Shown: positions 7,265-15,505 of the stretch, in pieces
Position numbering within the stretch: position 1 is the stretch's first letter
How the letters are laid out: every line of letters begins with the position of its first letter
Assembly: GCA_947374485.1 (NCBI GenBank)
Contig: CANCCF010000050.1
Coordinates: forward strand, 1-23,954
Source of the DNA: Comamonadaceae bacterium
Lineage (GTDB): Bacteria; Pseudomonadota; Gammaproteobacteria; Burkholderiales; Burkholderiaceae_C
Length of the DNA: 23,954 nt
Direction: 5' to 3'
Position numbers and translations under genes: made by a program
The notes under the pieces: generated by a model
What the model saw: the letters and a program-made list of their open reading frames with translations, nothing else
Told to the model about the DNA's origin: nothing
Databases searched by the model: none

Positions 7265-7918
7265 ATGAAAAAAATGAGCAAAACCATTCTGGCCATAGGC
7301 TTGGCCGCATTGGCGGTCGTGGGCTGCGCCAACCTGCCCAGTTCGGCTTCGCTGGATAAGCTCACGGCCGACATCGTCAAAGCTTCGTTCCGTGACCAGG
7401 GCATTGTCAAGACGGGCGTGCTCGACACCGACGAGACCAACCGCCTGTGCAGCGCCGCCGATGTGGCAGGCAAGCCCTTGGATGAAGCCACGGCCCGCAG
7501 GCTCGAAGCGCAGAACCTCAAGTCCATCCAATGGCCGTCAGACGGCAAGTTCCTGGGCGACTGGCAAGAGGGCGAGAAGATAGCCCAAAACGGCCGGGGT
7601 CTGACCTGGACCGATGACGCCAAGACGGTCAATGGGGGCAATTGCTACAACTGCCACCAGATCGACAAGAAGGAAATCTCCTTTGGCACCATAGGCCCGA
7701 GCCTGTACAACTACGGCAAGATCCGCGGCGTTACCGATCCCCAAAGTCCGGACGCCAAATTGATGGTGGAGTACACCTGGGGACGCATCTGGAACAGCAA
7801 GGCCTACAACGCCTGCTCCAACATGCCACGAGCTGGCCACATGGGCATCCTGAACGAAAAACAGGTGCGCGATCTGGTGGCCCTGTTGCTTGATCCCAAG
7901 TCACCCGTCAACCAATAG
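7265..7918 (+). CDS. soxX: SoxX, mono-haem subunit of SoxAX, with lipobox
   Basis: The 217-residue cytochrome carries CYNCH at 127-131 and a likely Met ligand in CSNMPRAGH (Met187), the SoxX pattern. An N-terminal extension of about 90 residues precedes the cytochrome domain, as in the longer SoxX forms that pair with mono-haem SoxA. The signal sequence ends in VVGC (Cys21), a plausible lipobox, so SoxX may be membrane-anchored. GGAGA lies about 9 bases before ATG 7265. The gene is 18 bases after soxA and 8 bases before soxB. Confidence 0.93.
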   Translation: MKKMSKTILAIGLAALAVVGCANLPSSASLDKLTADIVKASFRDQGIVKTGVLDTDETNRLCSAADVAGKPLDEATARRLEAQNLKSIQWPSDGKFLGDWQEGEKIAQNGRGLTWTDDAKTVNGGNCYNCHQIDKKEISFGTIGPSLYNYGKIRGVTDPQSPDAKLMVEYTWGRIWNSKAYNACSNMPRAGHMGILNEKQVRDLVALLLDPKSPVNQ

Positions 7919-7926
7919 ACAGAAAA

Positions 7927-9663
7927 ATGAATCTGACCAAACGCGAATTCATGCAGGTGCTGGGTGCGGGCACCATGGCCGGTATGGGACTGGGCGCCTA
8001 TGCCGAGGCCGAAGCCGGTGTGGCGGCCAACGGACTGTATGACATCGCCCGCTTCGGCACTGTGTCTTTCCTGCACATGACCGATTGCCATGCCCAGCTC
8101 AAGCCCATTTATTTCCGCGAGCCCCATGTGAATCTGGGTATTGGCAGCATGAAGGGCAACTTGCCGCATCTGGTGGGCGAGCATTTACTCAAGACGTCCA
8201 ACATCCGCCCCGGCAGTGCCGAGGCCCACGCACTGTCTTGCCTGGACTTTGAAAAGGCTGCCAGGCGCTACGGCAAGGTCGGTGGCTTTGCCCATCTGGC
8301 CACCCTGGTCAAGCGCCTCAAGGCCAGCCGGCCCGGCGCCTTGCTGCTGGACGGTGGTGACACCTGGCAGGGCTCGGCCACCTCGCTGTGGACCAACGGC
8401 CAGGACATGGTGGACGCCTGCAAGCTGCTGGGCGTGGATGTGATGACGGGCCACTGGGAGTTCACCTATGGCATGGAGCGGGTGAAGGAGATTGTCGAAA
8501 AAGACTTTGCCGGCAAGATCGACTTCGTGGCCCAGAACGTCAAGACCAACGACTTTGGCGACCAGGTCTTCAAACCCTATGTGATCCGCGAGATGAACGG
8601 CGTGCCCTGCGCCATCATCGGCCAGGCCTTTCCCTACACCCCGATTGCCAACCCGCGCTACATGGTGGCCGACTGGGCCTTTGGCATCCAGGACGAGAAC
8701 ATGCAGGCCATGGTCAACGAGGCCCGCGCCAAGGGCGCGCAGGTGGTGGTGGTGCTGTCGCACAACGGCATGGACGTAGACCTGAAGATGGCCAGTCGCG
8801 TCAGCGGCATAGACGCCATCATGGGCGGCCACACGCACGACGGCATGCCGGTGGCCAGCCTTGTCAGCAACCAGGGTGGCAAGACCATCGTCACCAATGC
8901 CGGCTCCAACAGCAAGTTTCTGGGCGTGCTGGACTTTGAGGTCAAAGACAAAAAGGTCAGCGACTTCCGCTACAAGCTGCTGCCCATCTTCTCCAATATG
9001 CTGCCGGCCGACCGCGAGATGGATGCGCTGATCACCAAAATCCGCGCACCGTATGAGGCCCGGCTGGCCGAGAAGCTGGCCATCACCGAAGGCACGCTGT
9101 ACCGCCGTGGCAACTTCAATGGCACCGGCGACCAATTGCTGCTGGATGCGCTGATGGAAGTGCAGGGCGCCGACATCGCCTTCTCGCCGGGCTTCCGCTG
9201 GGGCACCAGCCTGCTGCCGGGTCAGGCCATCACCCGCGAATGGCTGATGGACATGACTGCCACCACGTATTCGTATGCGACGGTCACCGAGATGAGTGGT
9301 GCCACTATCAAGACCGTGCTCGAAGACGTGTGCGACAACCTCTTCAACCCCGATCCCTATTACCAGCAGGGTGGCGACATGGTGCGTGTGGGCGGATTGC
9401 AATACAGCTGCAGCCCCCTGGCTGGCATGGGCCAGCGCATCGACAACCTGCGGCTCAAGGGCAAACCGATCGAGGCCGACAAGAAGTACACCGTGGCCGG
9501 CTGGGCACCGGTGGCCGAAGAGGCGCGCCATGGCGGCCACAAGCAGGTCTGGGAGGTGGCCGAGGAGTGGCTCAAGGCCAGCGGAGGCAAGGTGGCCAAG
9601 CGCACACCCAACACGCCCACCTTGAACGGCGTGCTGCCCAATCCCGGCTTTCTGGCCTTGTAA
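7927..9663 (+). CDS. soxB: SoxB, dimanganese sulfate thiohydrolase
   Basis: SoxB cleaves the terminal sulfonate from SoxYZ-bound S-sulfocysteine as sulfate. The 578-residue protein shows the metallophosphoesterase/5'-nucleotidase motifs in order: DCHAQ (53-57), GGDTWQGS (143-150), the SoxB-specific GHWEF (175-179, where nucleotidases have GNHE), SHNGMD (279-283) and GGHTHD (300-305). The 5'-nucleotidase C-terminal domain follows. The N-terminus has a Tat-like signal with KR instead of RR (TKREFMQVLG). ATG 7927 lies 8 bases after the soxX stop, with only a weak ribosome site. Length and motifs are typical. Confidence 0.96.
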   Translation: MNLTKREFMQVLGAGTMAGMGLGAYAEAEAGVAANGLYDIARFGTVSFLHMTDCHAQLKPIYFREPHVNLGIGSMKGNLPHLVGEHLLKTSNIRPGSAEAHALSCLDFEKAARRYGKVGGFAHLATLVKRLKASRPGALLLDGGDTWQGSATSLWTNGQDMVDACKLLGVDVMTGHWEFTYGMERVKEIVEKDFAGKIDFVAQNVKTNDFGDQVFKPYVIREMNGVPCAIIGQAFPYTPIANPRYMVADWAFGIQDENMQAMVNEARAKGAQVVVVLSHNGMDVDLKMASRVSGIDAIMGGHTHDGMPVASLVSNQGGKTIVTNAGSNSKFLGVLDFEVKDKKVSDFRYKLLPIFSNMLPADREMDALITKIRAPYEARLAEKLAITEGTLYRRGNFNGTGDQLLLDALMEVQGADIAFSPGFRWGTSLLPGQAITREWLMDMTATTYSYATVTEMSGATIKTVLEDVCDNLFNPDPYYQQGGDMVRVGGLQYSCSPLAGMGQRIDNLRLKGKPIEADKKYTVAGWAPVAEEARHGGHKQVWEVAEEWLKASGGKVAKRTPNTPTLNGVLPNPGFLAL

Positions 9664-9675
9664 ACACCGCTTGTG

Positions 9676-10383
9676 ATGGCCCAGCCCGATCAGCATCCCG
9701 GCGTATTCAAGCGCCTGTGGTTTCGCGACACAGAGGAGGCGTCGGTCTTCATCAACGACGTGGCGGTCCGGATCCGGGCCGGTCTGCTGCTGGCCATACC
9801 GCTCTACATGGGCTTCACCTTGCTGGACGTGGTGTTCGGTTCGCACTGGGTGGTGACGGGGGCCTTCATCCAGGACACCTTTGACACCGACTTCGATGGC
9901 CGCATCCTGTACCACGTGGAAGCCGTCAAGCGCACGTTTGAGTATTCCAGACAAACCTGGATCCTTTTGTATGCGCTGTTTGAAATGCTCTCGGGCATGT
10001 TCAAGGCGACTTCGCATCTGTCCCCCACCATCCTCCTCAGCAGCTACCTGGCCAGGAACAGCAAGCCGGTGTGGAAGCCCTTGCAACCCAAACGCTTTGC
10101 CTGGTCGATTGGTGCCACTCTGATTGCGACCTGCATCGTCTTTTTCAATCCAGAGGTGCTGGCGACCTGGGTAAACCAACTGAGCGGGCATGCCCTCTTG
10201 CCCACCACCTCCAACTACATGCCGCGCTGGGTGCCCATGGTGTCGGTCTGGGTCTGCATAGGCTTTATGTGGATGGAGACCGTGCTGGGAGTCTGCGTGG
10301 GTTGCCAGATCCATGCATTGCTGGTCCGCATGGGGGTGCTCAAGGACGAGTGCTATGCCTGCAACAACCTGTCATGGGATTGA
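9676..10383 (+). CDS. DUF4395-like inner-membrane protein with cysteine pairs
   Basis: This 235-residue protein has three or four membrane segments (about 36-58, a short one near 100, 145-162 and 190-212) and a C-terminal cysteine cluster: CVGCQIH followed by ECYACNN. The CxGCxI motif after the last membrane segment is what I associate with DUF4395. ATG 9676 is preferred; GTG 9673 directly before it is possible. It starts 12 bases after soxB and ends 45 bases before the sulfide:quinone oxidoreductase. The function is unknown. The paired Cys and the position suggest a role in sulfur transfer or electron transfer at the membrane, which is inference. Confidence 0.65.
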   Translation: MAQPDQHPGVFKRLWFRDTEEASVFINDVAVRIRAGLLLAIPLYMGFTLLDVVFGSHWVVTGAFIQDTFDTDFDGRILYHVEAVKRTFEYSRQTWILLYALFEMLSGMFKATSHLSPTILLSSYLARNSKPVWKPLQPKRFAWSIGATLIATCIVFFNPEVLATWVNQLSGHALLPTTSNYMPRWVPMVSVWVCIGFMWMETVLGVCVGCQIHALLVRMGVLKDECYACNNLSWD

Positions 10384-10428
10384 GTTCCCAGCGTCACCTT
10401 TCAACACAAACAACTCCAGGAGAAAACC

Positions 10429-11742
10429 ATGTCCCATATCGTGATCGTTGGCGCAGGCATAGGCGGCATGCCGGCCGCCTATGAAATGCGTGCCTTGCTG
10501 TCCAAGGAACACAAGATCACCGTCGTCAATGCGGTGGACTATTTTCAGTTTGTCCCCAGCAACCCCTGGGTTGCCGTGGGCTGGCGTGAACGCGAAGACA
10601 TCACCCTGCCCATACGTCCCTATCTGGAGCGCAAGGGCATTGGCTTCATCGCCCAGCCGGTCACGGCCATCAACGCGGAGGGCAACAGCCTGACCTTGGG
10701 CAATGGCGAGACCCTGGCCTACGACTACCTGGTGATTACCACCGGCCCCAAGCTCTCCTTCAGCGAAGTGCCGGGAGCCGGACCGGTTTCACACGGCGGT
10801 GGTGGCTTCACCCATTCCATTTGCAGCGTGGACCATGCCCAGGCCTTCTGGGCCGACTACGAGAACTTCCTCAAGAATCCGGGACCCGTGGTGATCGGCG
10901 CCATGCCCGGTGCCAGCTGCTTTGGTCCGGCCTATGAATTCGCGTTCATCCTGGACACCGATCTGCGCAAGCGCAAGCTGCGCAACAAGGTGCCCATCAC
11001 CTATGTATCGAGCGAGCCCTATATTGGCCACTTGGGTCTGGGTGGCGTGGGCGACAGCAAGTCCATGCTGGAGTCCGAAATGCGCAACCGCGACATGAAG
11101 TGGATCACCAACGCCAAGACCACCCGGGTCGAAGAAGGCAAGATGTTTGTGACCCAGCTCGACGACCTGGGCAACGTCTACAAGGAGCACGAGTTGCCCT
11201 TCAAGCTGTCCATGATGTTGCCGGCCTTCAAGGGGGTGGACGCGGTCGCTGCCGTAGCCAACCTGTGCAACCCACGCGGCTTTGTGCTGATTGACGAATA
11301 CCAGCGCAGCAAGGCCTACAAGAACATCTTCTCTGCGGGTGTCTGCGTGGCCATACCCCCGGTCGAAGTCACGCCCGTGGCAACCGGCACGCCCAAGACC
11401 GGCTACATGATCGAGAGCATGGTGGGCGCCATCGCCCACAATATCGCGGATGAGTTGGCCGGCAAACCAGCGCATGCCAAGGGCACGTGGAATGCCATTT
11501 GCCTGGCGGACATGGGTGACACTGGAGCGGCCTTTGTGGCCCTGCCGCAAATCCCGCCGCGCAATGTGAACTGGTTCAAGAAGGGCAAGTGGGTGCACCT
11601 GGCCAAGATCGCGTTCGAGAAATACTTCATGCGCAAGATCAGAAAGGGCACCTCCGAGCCGGTCTATGAAAAGTATGTGCTCAAGGCCTTGGGCATTGTG
11701 CGTTTGGCAGAGAAGATACCCCACCCACACCACCACGCCTGA
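10429..11742 (+). CDS. sqr: sulfide:quinone oxidoreductase, type I
   Basis: SQR oxidises sulfide to polysulfide at the membrane and reduces quinone. The 437-residue protein begins with the FAD-binding GxGxxG motif (VGAGIGG), has the second dinucleotide motif in VVIGAMPGASC and ends with amphipathic helices (KIAFEKYFMRKIRKG) that attach it to the membrane. Three cysteines, Cys132, Cys164 and Cys358, occupy the positions of the catalytic trio of type I enzymes (spacing 32 and 194, close to 32 and 196 as I recall for the Acidithiobacillus enzyme). CAGGAGA precedes the ATG. It has no export signal, as usual for SQR. A His-rich tail (PHPHHH) ends the protein. Confidence 0.93.
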   Translation: MSHIVIVGAGIGGMPAAYEMRALLSKEHKITVVNAVDYFQFVPSNPWVAVGWREREDITLPIRPYLERKGIGFIAQPVTAINAEGNSLTLGNGETLAYDYLVITTGPKLSFSEVPGAGPVSHGGGGFTHSICSVDHAQAFWADYENFLKNPGPVVIGAMPGASCFGPAYEFAFILDTDLRKRKLRNKVPITYVSSEPYIGHLGLGGVGDSKSMLESEMRNRDMKWITNAKTTRVEEGKMFVTQLDDLGNVYKEHELPFKLSMMLPAFKGVDAVAAVANLCNPRGFVLIDEYQRSKAYKNIFSAGVCVAIPPVEVTPVATGTPKTGYMIESMVGAIAHNIADELAGKPAHAKGTWNAICLADMGDTGAAFVALPQIPPRNVNWFKKGKWVHLAKIAFEKYFMRKIRKGTSEPVYEKYVLKALGIVRLAEKIPHPHHHA

Positions 11743-11756
11743 TTGTCCGGACGCAG

Positions 11757-11789
11757 CGGCATCACTCGCCTGCGCGGCGCGTGATGCCG
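11757..11789. terminator. hairpin between convergent genes, possible terminator
   Basis: The arms cggcatcac (11757-11765) and gtgatgccg (11781-11789) are perfectly complementary around a GC-rich 15-base loop. The hairpin sits 14 bases after the sqr stop and just beyond the minus-strand small gene ending at 11800. No T-tract follows on either strand, so this is either a non-canonical terminator or an mRNA 3'-end stabiliser. Confidence 0.45.
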
Positions 11790-11799
11790 TATGCCGGGA

Positions 11800-11895
11800 T
11801 CAATTGCCTTTGCTGGCCATGCCGAGCATGAAGGCGATGCCACTGATGCTTTTGATTCCGTAGTCGGTGGTAAAGAGGTCGGTCAGTAGCTTCAT
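11800..11895 (-). CDS. very small DUF3149-like membrane peptide (31 residues)
   Basis: On the minus strand an ATG at 11895 has GGAG 6 bases upstream and encodes a 31-residue peptide containing LTDLFTTDYGI followed by a hydrophobic segment (GIAFMLGMA). This opening resembles DUF3149 peptides, small single-pass proteins of about 45-50 residues common in betaproteobacteria. This copy stops early, right after the membrane segment, so it may be a truncated relic. It could also be chance, given its size. Confidence 0.4.
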   Translation of the reverse strand: MKLLTDLFTTDYGIKSISGIAFMLGMASKGN

Positions 11896-12206
11896 GTTGG
11901 ACTCCAACCGGCCCACCGAAATCTGGAAACCATGAACAAGCAACAGCAGCAAGAATTTCTTCAAGCCACCGCATGGCTGCGGCCTTGCACGCGCTGGGCT
12001 GCGGCCTTCTCGTACAGGACATCGGGATACCTTCCCGCCGCGATCAGGAATGTTCCGCTGCAGTTGGTCAAAAGGATTCTGGCGACCTACCAAAAACGCC
12101 AGGGATCGGGCTGTAAGTCCGGTTGAAGACCGATTCGCCTTTGATGATGTGAGCACCGGAGTCCATGCCGGCGCGCACTGGAACTGTGGCAATTGCGAAT
12201 CGCAAT
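11896..12206. other. 311-base stretch without a recognisable gene
   Basis: Open frames cross this stretch on both strands, but none has family-like features, a convincing start or a signal. It lies between the DUF3149-like peptide and the end of the two-component operon, so it may be decayed coding sequence. I see no tRNA, repeat or T-tract terminator in it. Confidence 0.5.
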
Positions 12207-12434
12207 TTAGTTGTGGGCCGGCCAGAAAGGCAGCACCACGGAAGGCGCTATGGTTGCTGTGGCTGCAGCGAGCTTGATCTTCATCCGGATCACCTCATTG
12301 CTGTCGTTTGCATAGAGCGGTGCAATCACCTGACTGAAGGGACCCTTGGGCAAAGTGGAAAAATGCAGCGCGTTGAAGACACCAACACTGCCGAGCGTCA
12401 ACAGGATGGTGCACGTGATAAGAAGAGGCTTCAT
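12207..12434 (-). CDS. small membrane protein coupled to the sensor kinase
   Basis: This 75-residue protein has an N-terminal hydrophobic segment (about 4-21) and a second weaker one near 53-70, with a short polar region containing HFSTLPKGPF between them. Its ATG overlaps the kinase stop codon in an ATGA arrangement, so translation is probably coupled and the product may belong to the same signalling system. I do not recognise a family. It could be a small membrane regulator of the kinase or an exported protein; neither is shown. Confidence 0.6.
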   Translation of the reverse strand: MKPLLITCTILLTLGSVGVFNALHFSTLPKGPFSQVIAPLYANDSNEVIRMKIKLAAATATIAPSVVLPFWPAHN

Positions 12435-13810
12435 GTTGCGGGTCTTGCTTCCTTGTGTGGGGAGGGGCGAAAAGAGGCCATGCGATAGGCCTCGAATGTC
12501 ACGCTGACTTCCAGTCCACCCAGGCCGGCGGAGCTTCCCAATGCAATCTTTGCTGCATGCAAGTCGGCAATGGCCTGGACGATGGACAGGCCCAGTCCAC
12601 TGCCGGATGCCGGATTGCCCGGTATGCGGTAGAACCGGTCCATGACCCGTTGCCGGTCGCTCTCCGGTATGCCCGGGCCATTGTCGGCAATGACCAGGCG
12701 CACGGACCGCGCACCAGACTCCACCCGGAAGTCAATTTTGCTGCGTTCGGGCGAATACTTGACTGCGTTGTCCAGCAGGTTGCGCAGCATGATGCGCAGA
12801 GCCTCTTCCTGGCCCATGACATAGCATTCGTCGGATTCCATCAGTCCCATATCCATGAATTTCTGCTGGGCCAGGGGATACACATCGTTGAATGCCAGCA
12901 GGCAGAGGCGGTTGATCTCGACGGGCTGGGCGCTTTTGTGCAGCTCGGAGTTGGCCTGCTGCCGGGCCAACACCATCAGTTGCTCGATGAGGCGGGTAGC
13001 CCGGTCAATTCCGGCGCCCAGGCGCTGTACGGCGATGTCCCTGTCCTTGTTGCTGCTGGAGCGTCGCAGCTGTTCAACCTGCAGCTTCAGCGCGGAAAGC
13101 GGTGAGCGCAATTCGTGGGCGGCGTCGGCCACAAAGTTCTTTTGGGCATTGAAGGCCTGGCGCATGCGCCGCAGCAGGAGATTGAGTTCCTCCACCAGCG
13201 GACGCACCTCATTGGGCAAGCCCGTGGTGTCCAGCTCGTCCAGCGATTCTGCTTTTCGCGTGGCTATCTGCCTCTGTACGCGGTTCACCGGGGCCAGGGA
13301 CGAGGTCACCACCCACCACACCACAAAGAGCAGCAGTATGACCATGACGATGATGGGCATGGTGGTCCTGAAGGCCAGATTCCTTGCCAGGCTGCGGCGG
13401 GCAGCGCGGTCCTGTGCGATCTGTATCAAATGGTTGCCGTGGTGCAGGGAATAGAGCTTGTAGGTCGTTCCGTGCACGTCAAACAGGGTGAATCCTGTGC
13501 CTTCCCGTGCCGGTAACAGGGCGCTCGCAGAGGACTGAAAGAGCACATGGCCATCTGAAGTGGACACCTGCACGATGAACTCAAGGCCTTCGTCCTCGTC
13601 CTGGCGAAAGCCATTGCTGTAGCCATCGGTATTCAAGCCGGAGCGCAGCGACAGGGCCATCTGCTGCATCTGGTGATCGAAGATCTCATTGGTCTCGTCC
13701 AGCGATGTCCGGTACGCTATGAAGGACTGGATGCATGCGGTAATGAGAACGGCTGAAAAAAGCAGCAGCAAAAGCCTGGCCCGCAGCGAGTTCGTGACCT
13801 TGCGGCTCAT
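12431..13810 (-). CDS. QseC-like sensor histidine kinase
   Basis: The start is set at ATG 13810, which overlaps the regulator stop as ATGA; the longer frame runs inside the regulator gene. The 459-residue kinase has membrane segment 1 (about 11-33), a periplasmic 2CSK_N-type sensor domain (about 34-148) and membrane segment 2 (150-170). A HAMP-like linker follows, then the H-box AAHELRSPLSALK with His232, the N-box RNLLDNAVKYSP (Asn347), DNGPGIP and GSGLGLSIV. This order and the wording of the boxes match QseC/TctE kinases. The signal is unknown. It is expected to phosphorylate the response regulator encoded just upstream. Confidence 0.92.
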   Translation of the reverse strand: MSRKVTNSLRARLLLLLFSAVLITACIQSFIAYRTSLDETNEIFDHQMQQMALSLRSGLNTDGYSNGFRQDEDEGLEFIVQVSTSDGHVLFQSSASALLPAREGTGFTLFDVHGTTYKLYSLHHGNHLIQIAQDRAARRSLARNLAFRTTMPIIVMVILLLFVVWWVVTSSLAPVNRVQRQIATRKAESLDELDTTGLPNEVRPLVEELNLLLRRMRQAFNAQKNFVADAAHELRSPLSALKLQVEQLRRSSSNKDRDIAVQRLGAGIDRATRLIEQLMVLARQQANSELHKSAQPVEINRLCLLAFNDVYPLAQQKFMDMGLMESDECYVMGQEEALRIMLRNLLDNAVKYSPERSKIDFRVESGARSVRLVIADNGPGIPESDRQRVMDRFYRIPGNPASGSGLGLSIVQAIADLHAAKIALGSSAGLGGLEVSVTFEAYRMASFRPSPHKEARPAT

Positions 13811-14472
13811 GCGCGCTCTTTGGAAATCATGTAGCCTACGCCGCGCACGTTTTGAATCAACTCGGCGCCCATCTTTTTGCGCAAGCTGTGGATATGGACC
13901 TCTATGGCATTGCTGCTGACGCCGTCCTTCCAGCTGTACAGCCGCTCTTCGAGCTGCTTGCGTGACAGCACCATGCCGGGGCGAACCAGAAGCAGCTCCA
14001 GGATGGCCCACTCCCGGGCGGACAGCACAATGGGCATGCCATCGACCGTTACCTCGCGTGTTGCAGGATCAATGCTGACACCGGCGTAGGCATAGACAGG
14101 CTCGGCACGTCCGGCCGCCCTGCGAATGAGGGAGCGGATTCTGGCCAACATTTCACCCAGGTCGTAAGGCTTGACGATGTAGTCATCGGCGCCGCTATCC
14201 AGGCCCTCGATGCGCTGGGCAAAGGCATCACGCGCGGTAGCAACCAATACCGGTGTTCGGTCCTTGCGATCCCGCAGTGTTTTGAGCACCGTCAACCCGT
14301 CGCACAAGGGCAGGCCCAGGTCCAGCAGGATGAGGTCGTAATGCTGGTCTTCCAAGACGGACAGTGCGATGGCGCCATCCTTCACCCAGTCGACGGCATA
14401 GCCCTCGTTGCGCAGGAGATCAAGCACAGACTCACCGATCATCGTATCGTCTTCAACCAGCAATAAGCGCAT
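13807..14472 (-). CDS. QseB-like OmpR-family response regulator
   Basis: The 221-residue protein has a receiver domain with the acidic pair Asp8/Asp9, the phosphorylated Asp51 (LLDLGLP) and Lys101 (IVKPYD). A winged-helix DNA-binding domain follows, with LSAREWAILELLL and the C-terminal EVHIHSLRKKMG and VRGVGYM. It belongs to the OmpR/PhoB class near QseB, PmrA and TctD. It lies 25 bases after the OmpH-like gene and overlaps the kinase gene by 4 bases. TTAA-N7-TTAA sites upstream of the operon (15606) and at 16861 fit the known binding pattern of PmrA/QseB-type regulators. Confidence 0.93.
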   Translation of the reverse strand: MRLLLVEDDTMIGESVLDLLRNEGYAVDWVKDGAIALSVLEDQHYDLILLDLGLPLCDGLTVLKTLRDRKDRTPVLVATARDAFAQRIEGLDSGADDYIVKPYDLGEMLARIRSLIRRAAGRAEPVYAYAGVSIDPATREVTVDGMPIVLSAREWAILELLLVRPGMVLSRKQLEERLYSWKDGVSSNAIEVHIHSLRKKMGAELIQNVRGVGYMISKERA

Positions 14473-14497
14473 GACGGGTCTTCTGCAATGCTTGGGT

Positions 14498-15007
14498 TTA
14501 CTGGGAGTCCATGAGTTGAATCACCTCGGCCGTGATGTCCGCCCCGGGGGCGGCGTACACGGTGTCCTGAAACACCATATCAATGTGCGATTTTTCTGCG
14601 TACACCTTCACGGCTTGGGTGGCGATACGGAATACCTGCTGTATATCGTCACGTTTTCTGGCTTCGCGATCTTCCACAAATTGCTGCTGCCGGCGCTTGA
14701 GATCCCGGGCCAGATCGTCGACTTCTTTCTGTCTGGCGAGCAATTGTGACGGTGCAAGGCTGGGCGCGATTTTCTCCAGTTCGGCAGACTTTTCTTTGAG
14801 CTTGGAGGACAGCTCCTGTAGCCCGGTCTCTCTGGGCAAGAAGTCTGCCTGGAACTTTGCCAGTGCTTCTTTTGCCGCTTTGGAGTCACTTAGAATTTTT
14901 TGTGCGTTGATGGTTGCTATTGGTGTATTGGTTGTAGCGGCCCATGCATGGGACGCCGCACCCAGCAGGCAAAGAATGGAAATCAGCAGATAGGCGATGT
15001 GCTTCAT
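14498..15007 (-). CDS. OmpH/Skp-family periplasmic chaperone
   Basis: The start is ATG 15007, which has GGTG 6 bases upstream and opens into a signal peptide (MKHIAYLLISILCLLGAASHAWA). GTG 15019 would add only four residues. The 169-residue protein has the Skp/OmpH beta strand IATINAQKILSDS, a long charged coiled coil (about 50-125) and the family end with AEKSHIDMVFQDTVYAAPGADIT. Skp-type proteins hold unfolded outer-membrane proteins in the periplasm. The usual skp gene lies beside bamA, lpxD and fabZ, so this is probably a second paralogue tied to the two-component operon. Confidence 0.85.
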   Translation of the reverse strand: MKHIAYLLISILCLLGAASHAWAATTNTPIATINAQKILSDSKAAKEALAKFQADFLPRETGLQELSSKLKEKSAELEKIAPSLAPSQLLARQKEVDDLARDLKRRQQQFVEDREARKRDDIQQVFRIATQAVKVYAEKSHIDMVFQDTVYAAPGADITAEVIQLMDSQ

Positions 15008-15061
15008 AGGATTCACCAAGTGGGAGTTGAAATGGAAAGAACGCTTTGGTCGGGGCCACTT

Positions 15062-15505
15062 TCATGCCAAGCGCTTTGCTTGCAACGCGGTGGTTTTCAG
15101 CTTGCGCAGGTACTCACGGATCTGCACGGCGTCCCGCAAACGAATGGCATTTGCCCCTGCGTTCAGCAATACCAAGGTGGCGTGCGCACCGGCCTGTTGA
15201 ATGCGCATGATCAGGCATGTCCGTCCTCGTTGGTAAAGCCGGTCTTGGACAGCAGTACATTCCAGCCCCTGGCGCCCACCACGCGGTTGGTATTGTTAAC
15301 CACATACACATGGCCGTTCATGCGTATGGCCTCGGATTTGTTCGTTGTGGTGTTCGCGATGTGTGTCAGCACCCTTGGATAACAACACCTGCCCTGTGTC
15401 GTCGCTCACCACAATGGCGTGCTGGGACTGCAGGTTGGCGGCCTGGCACATTCCAAGCTTGAACAGCAAGGAAACGCCCAGGGCTTTGATTGGCTTTGAA
15501 TGCAT
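15062..15505 (-). pseudogene. broken PBP7-type D-alanyl-D-alanine endopeptidase
   Basis: Minus-strand pieces of a serine peptidase occur in different frames. From ATG 15505 a signal-like leader leads into HAIVVSDDTGQVLLSKGAD, the usual first strands of PBP7/PbpG. The frame then runs out at about 15296. A second frame carries VYVVNNTNRVVG and the KTG box (LLSKTGFTNEDG), stopping near 15215. A third frame gives CLIMRIQQAGAHATLVLLN to RDAVQIREYL, ending at 15062. The whole middle with the catalytic SxxK and SxN motifs is missing. One internal deletion plus a one-base loss after NEDG explains the pieces, so no active enzyme can be made. It is 54 bases upstream of the OmpH-like gene in the same direction. 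Confidence 0.8.

Noticed and set aside
8185..10314. 709-codon open frame on the minus strand opposite soxB
   Set aside because: It is a shadow of soxB and the DUF4395-like gene: His/Gly/Ala-rich translation with no family pattern, while the plus frame has all SoxB motifs.
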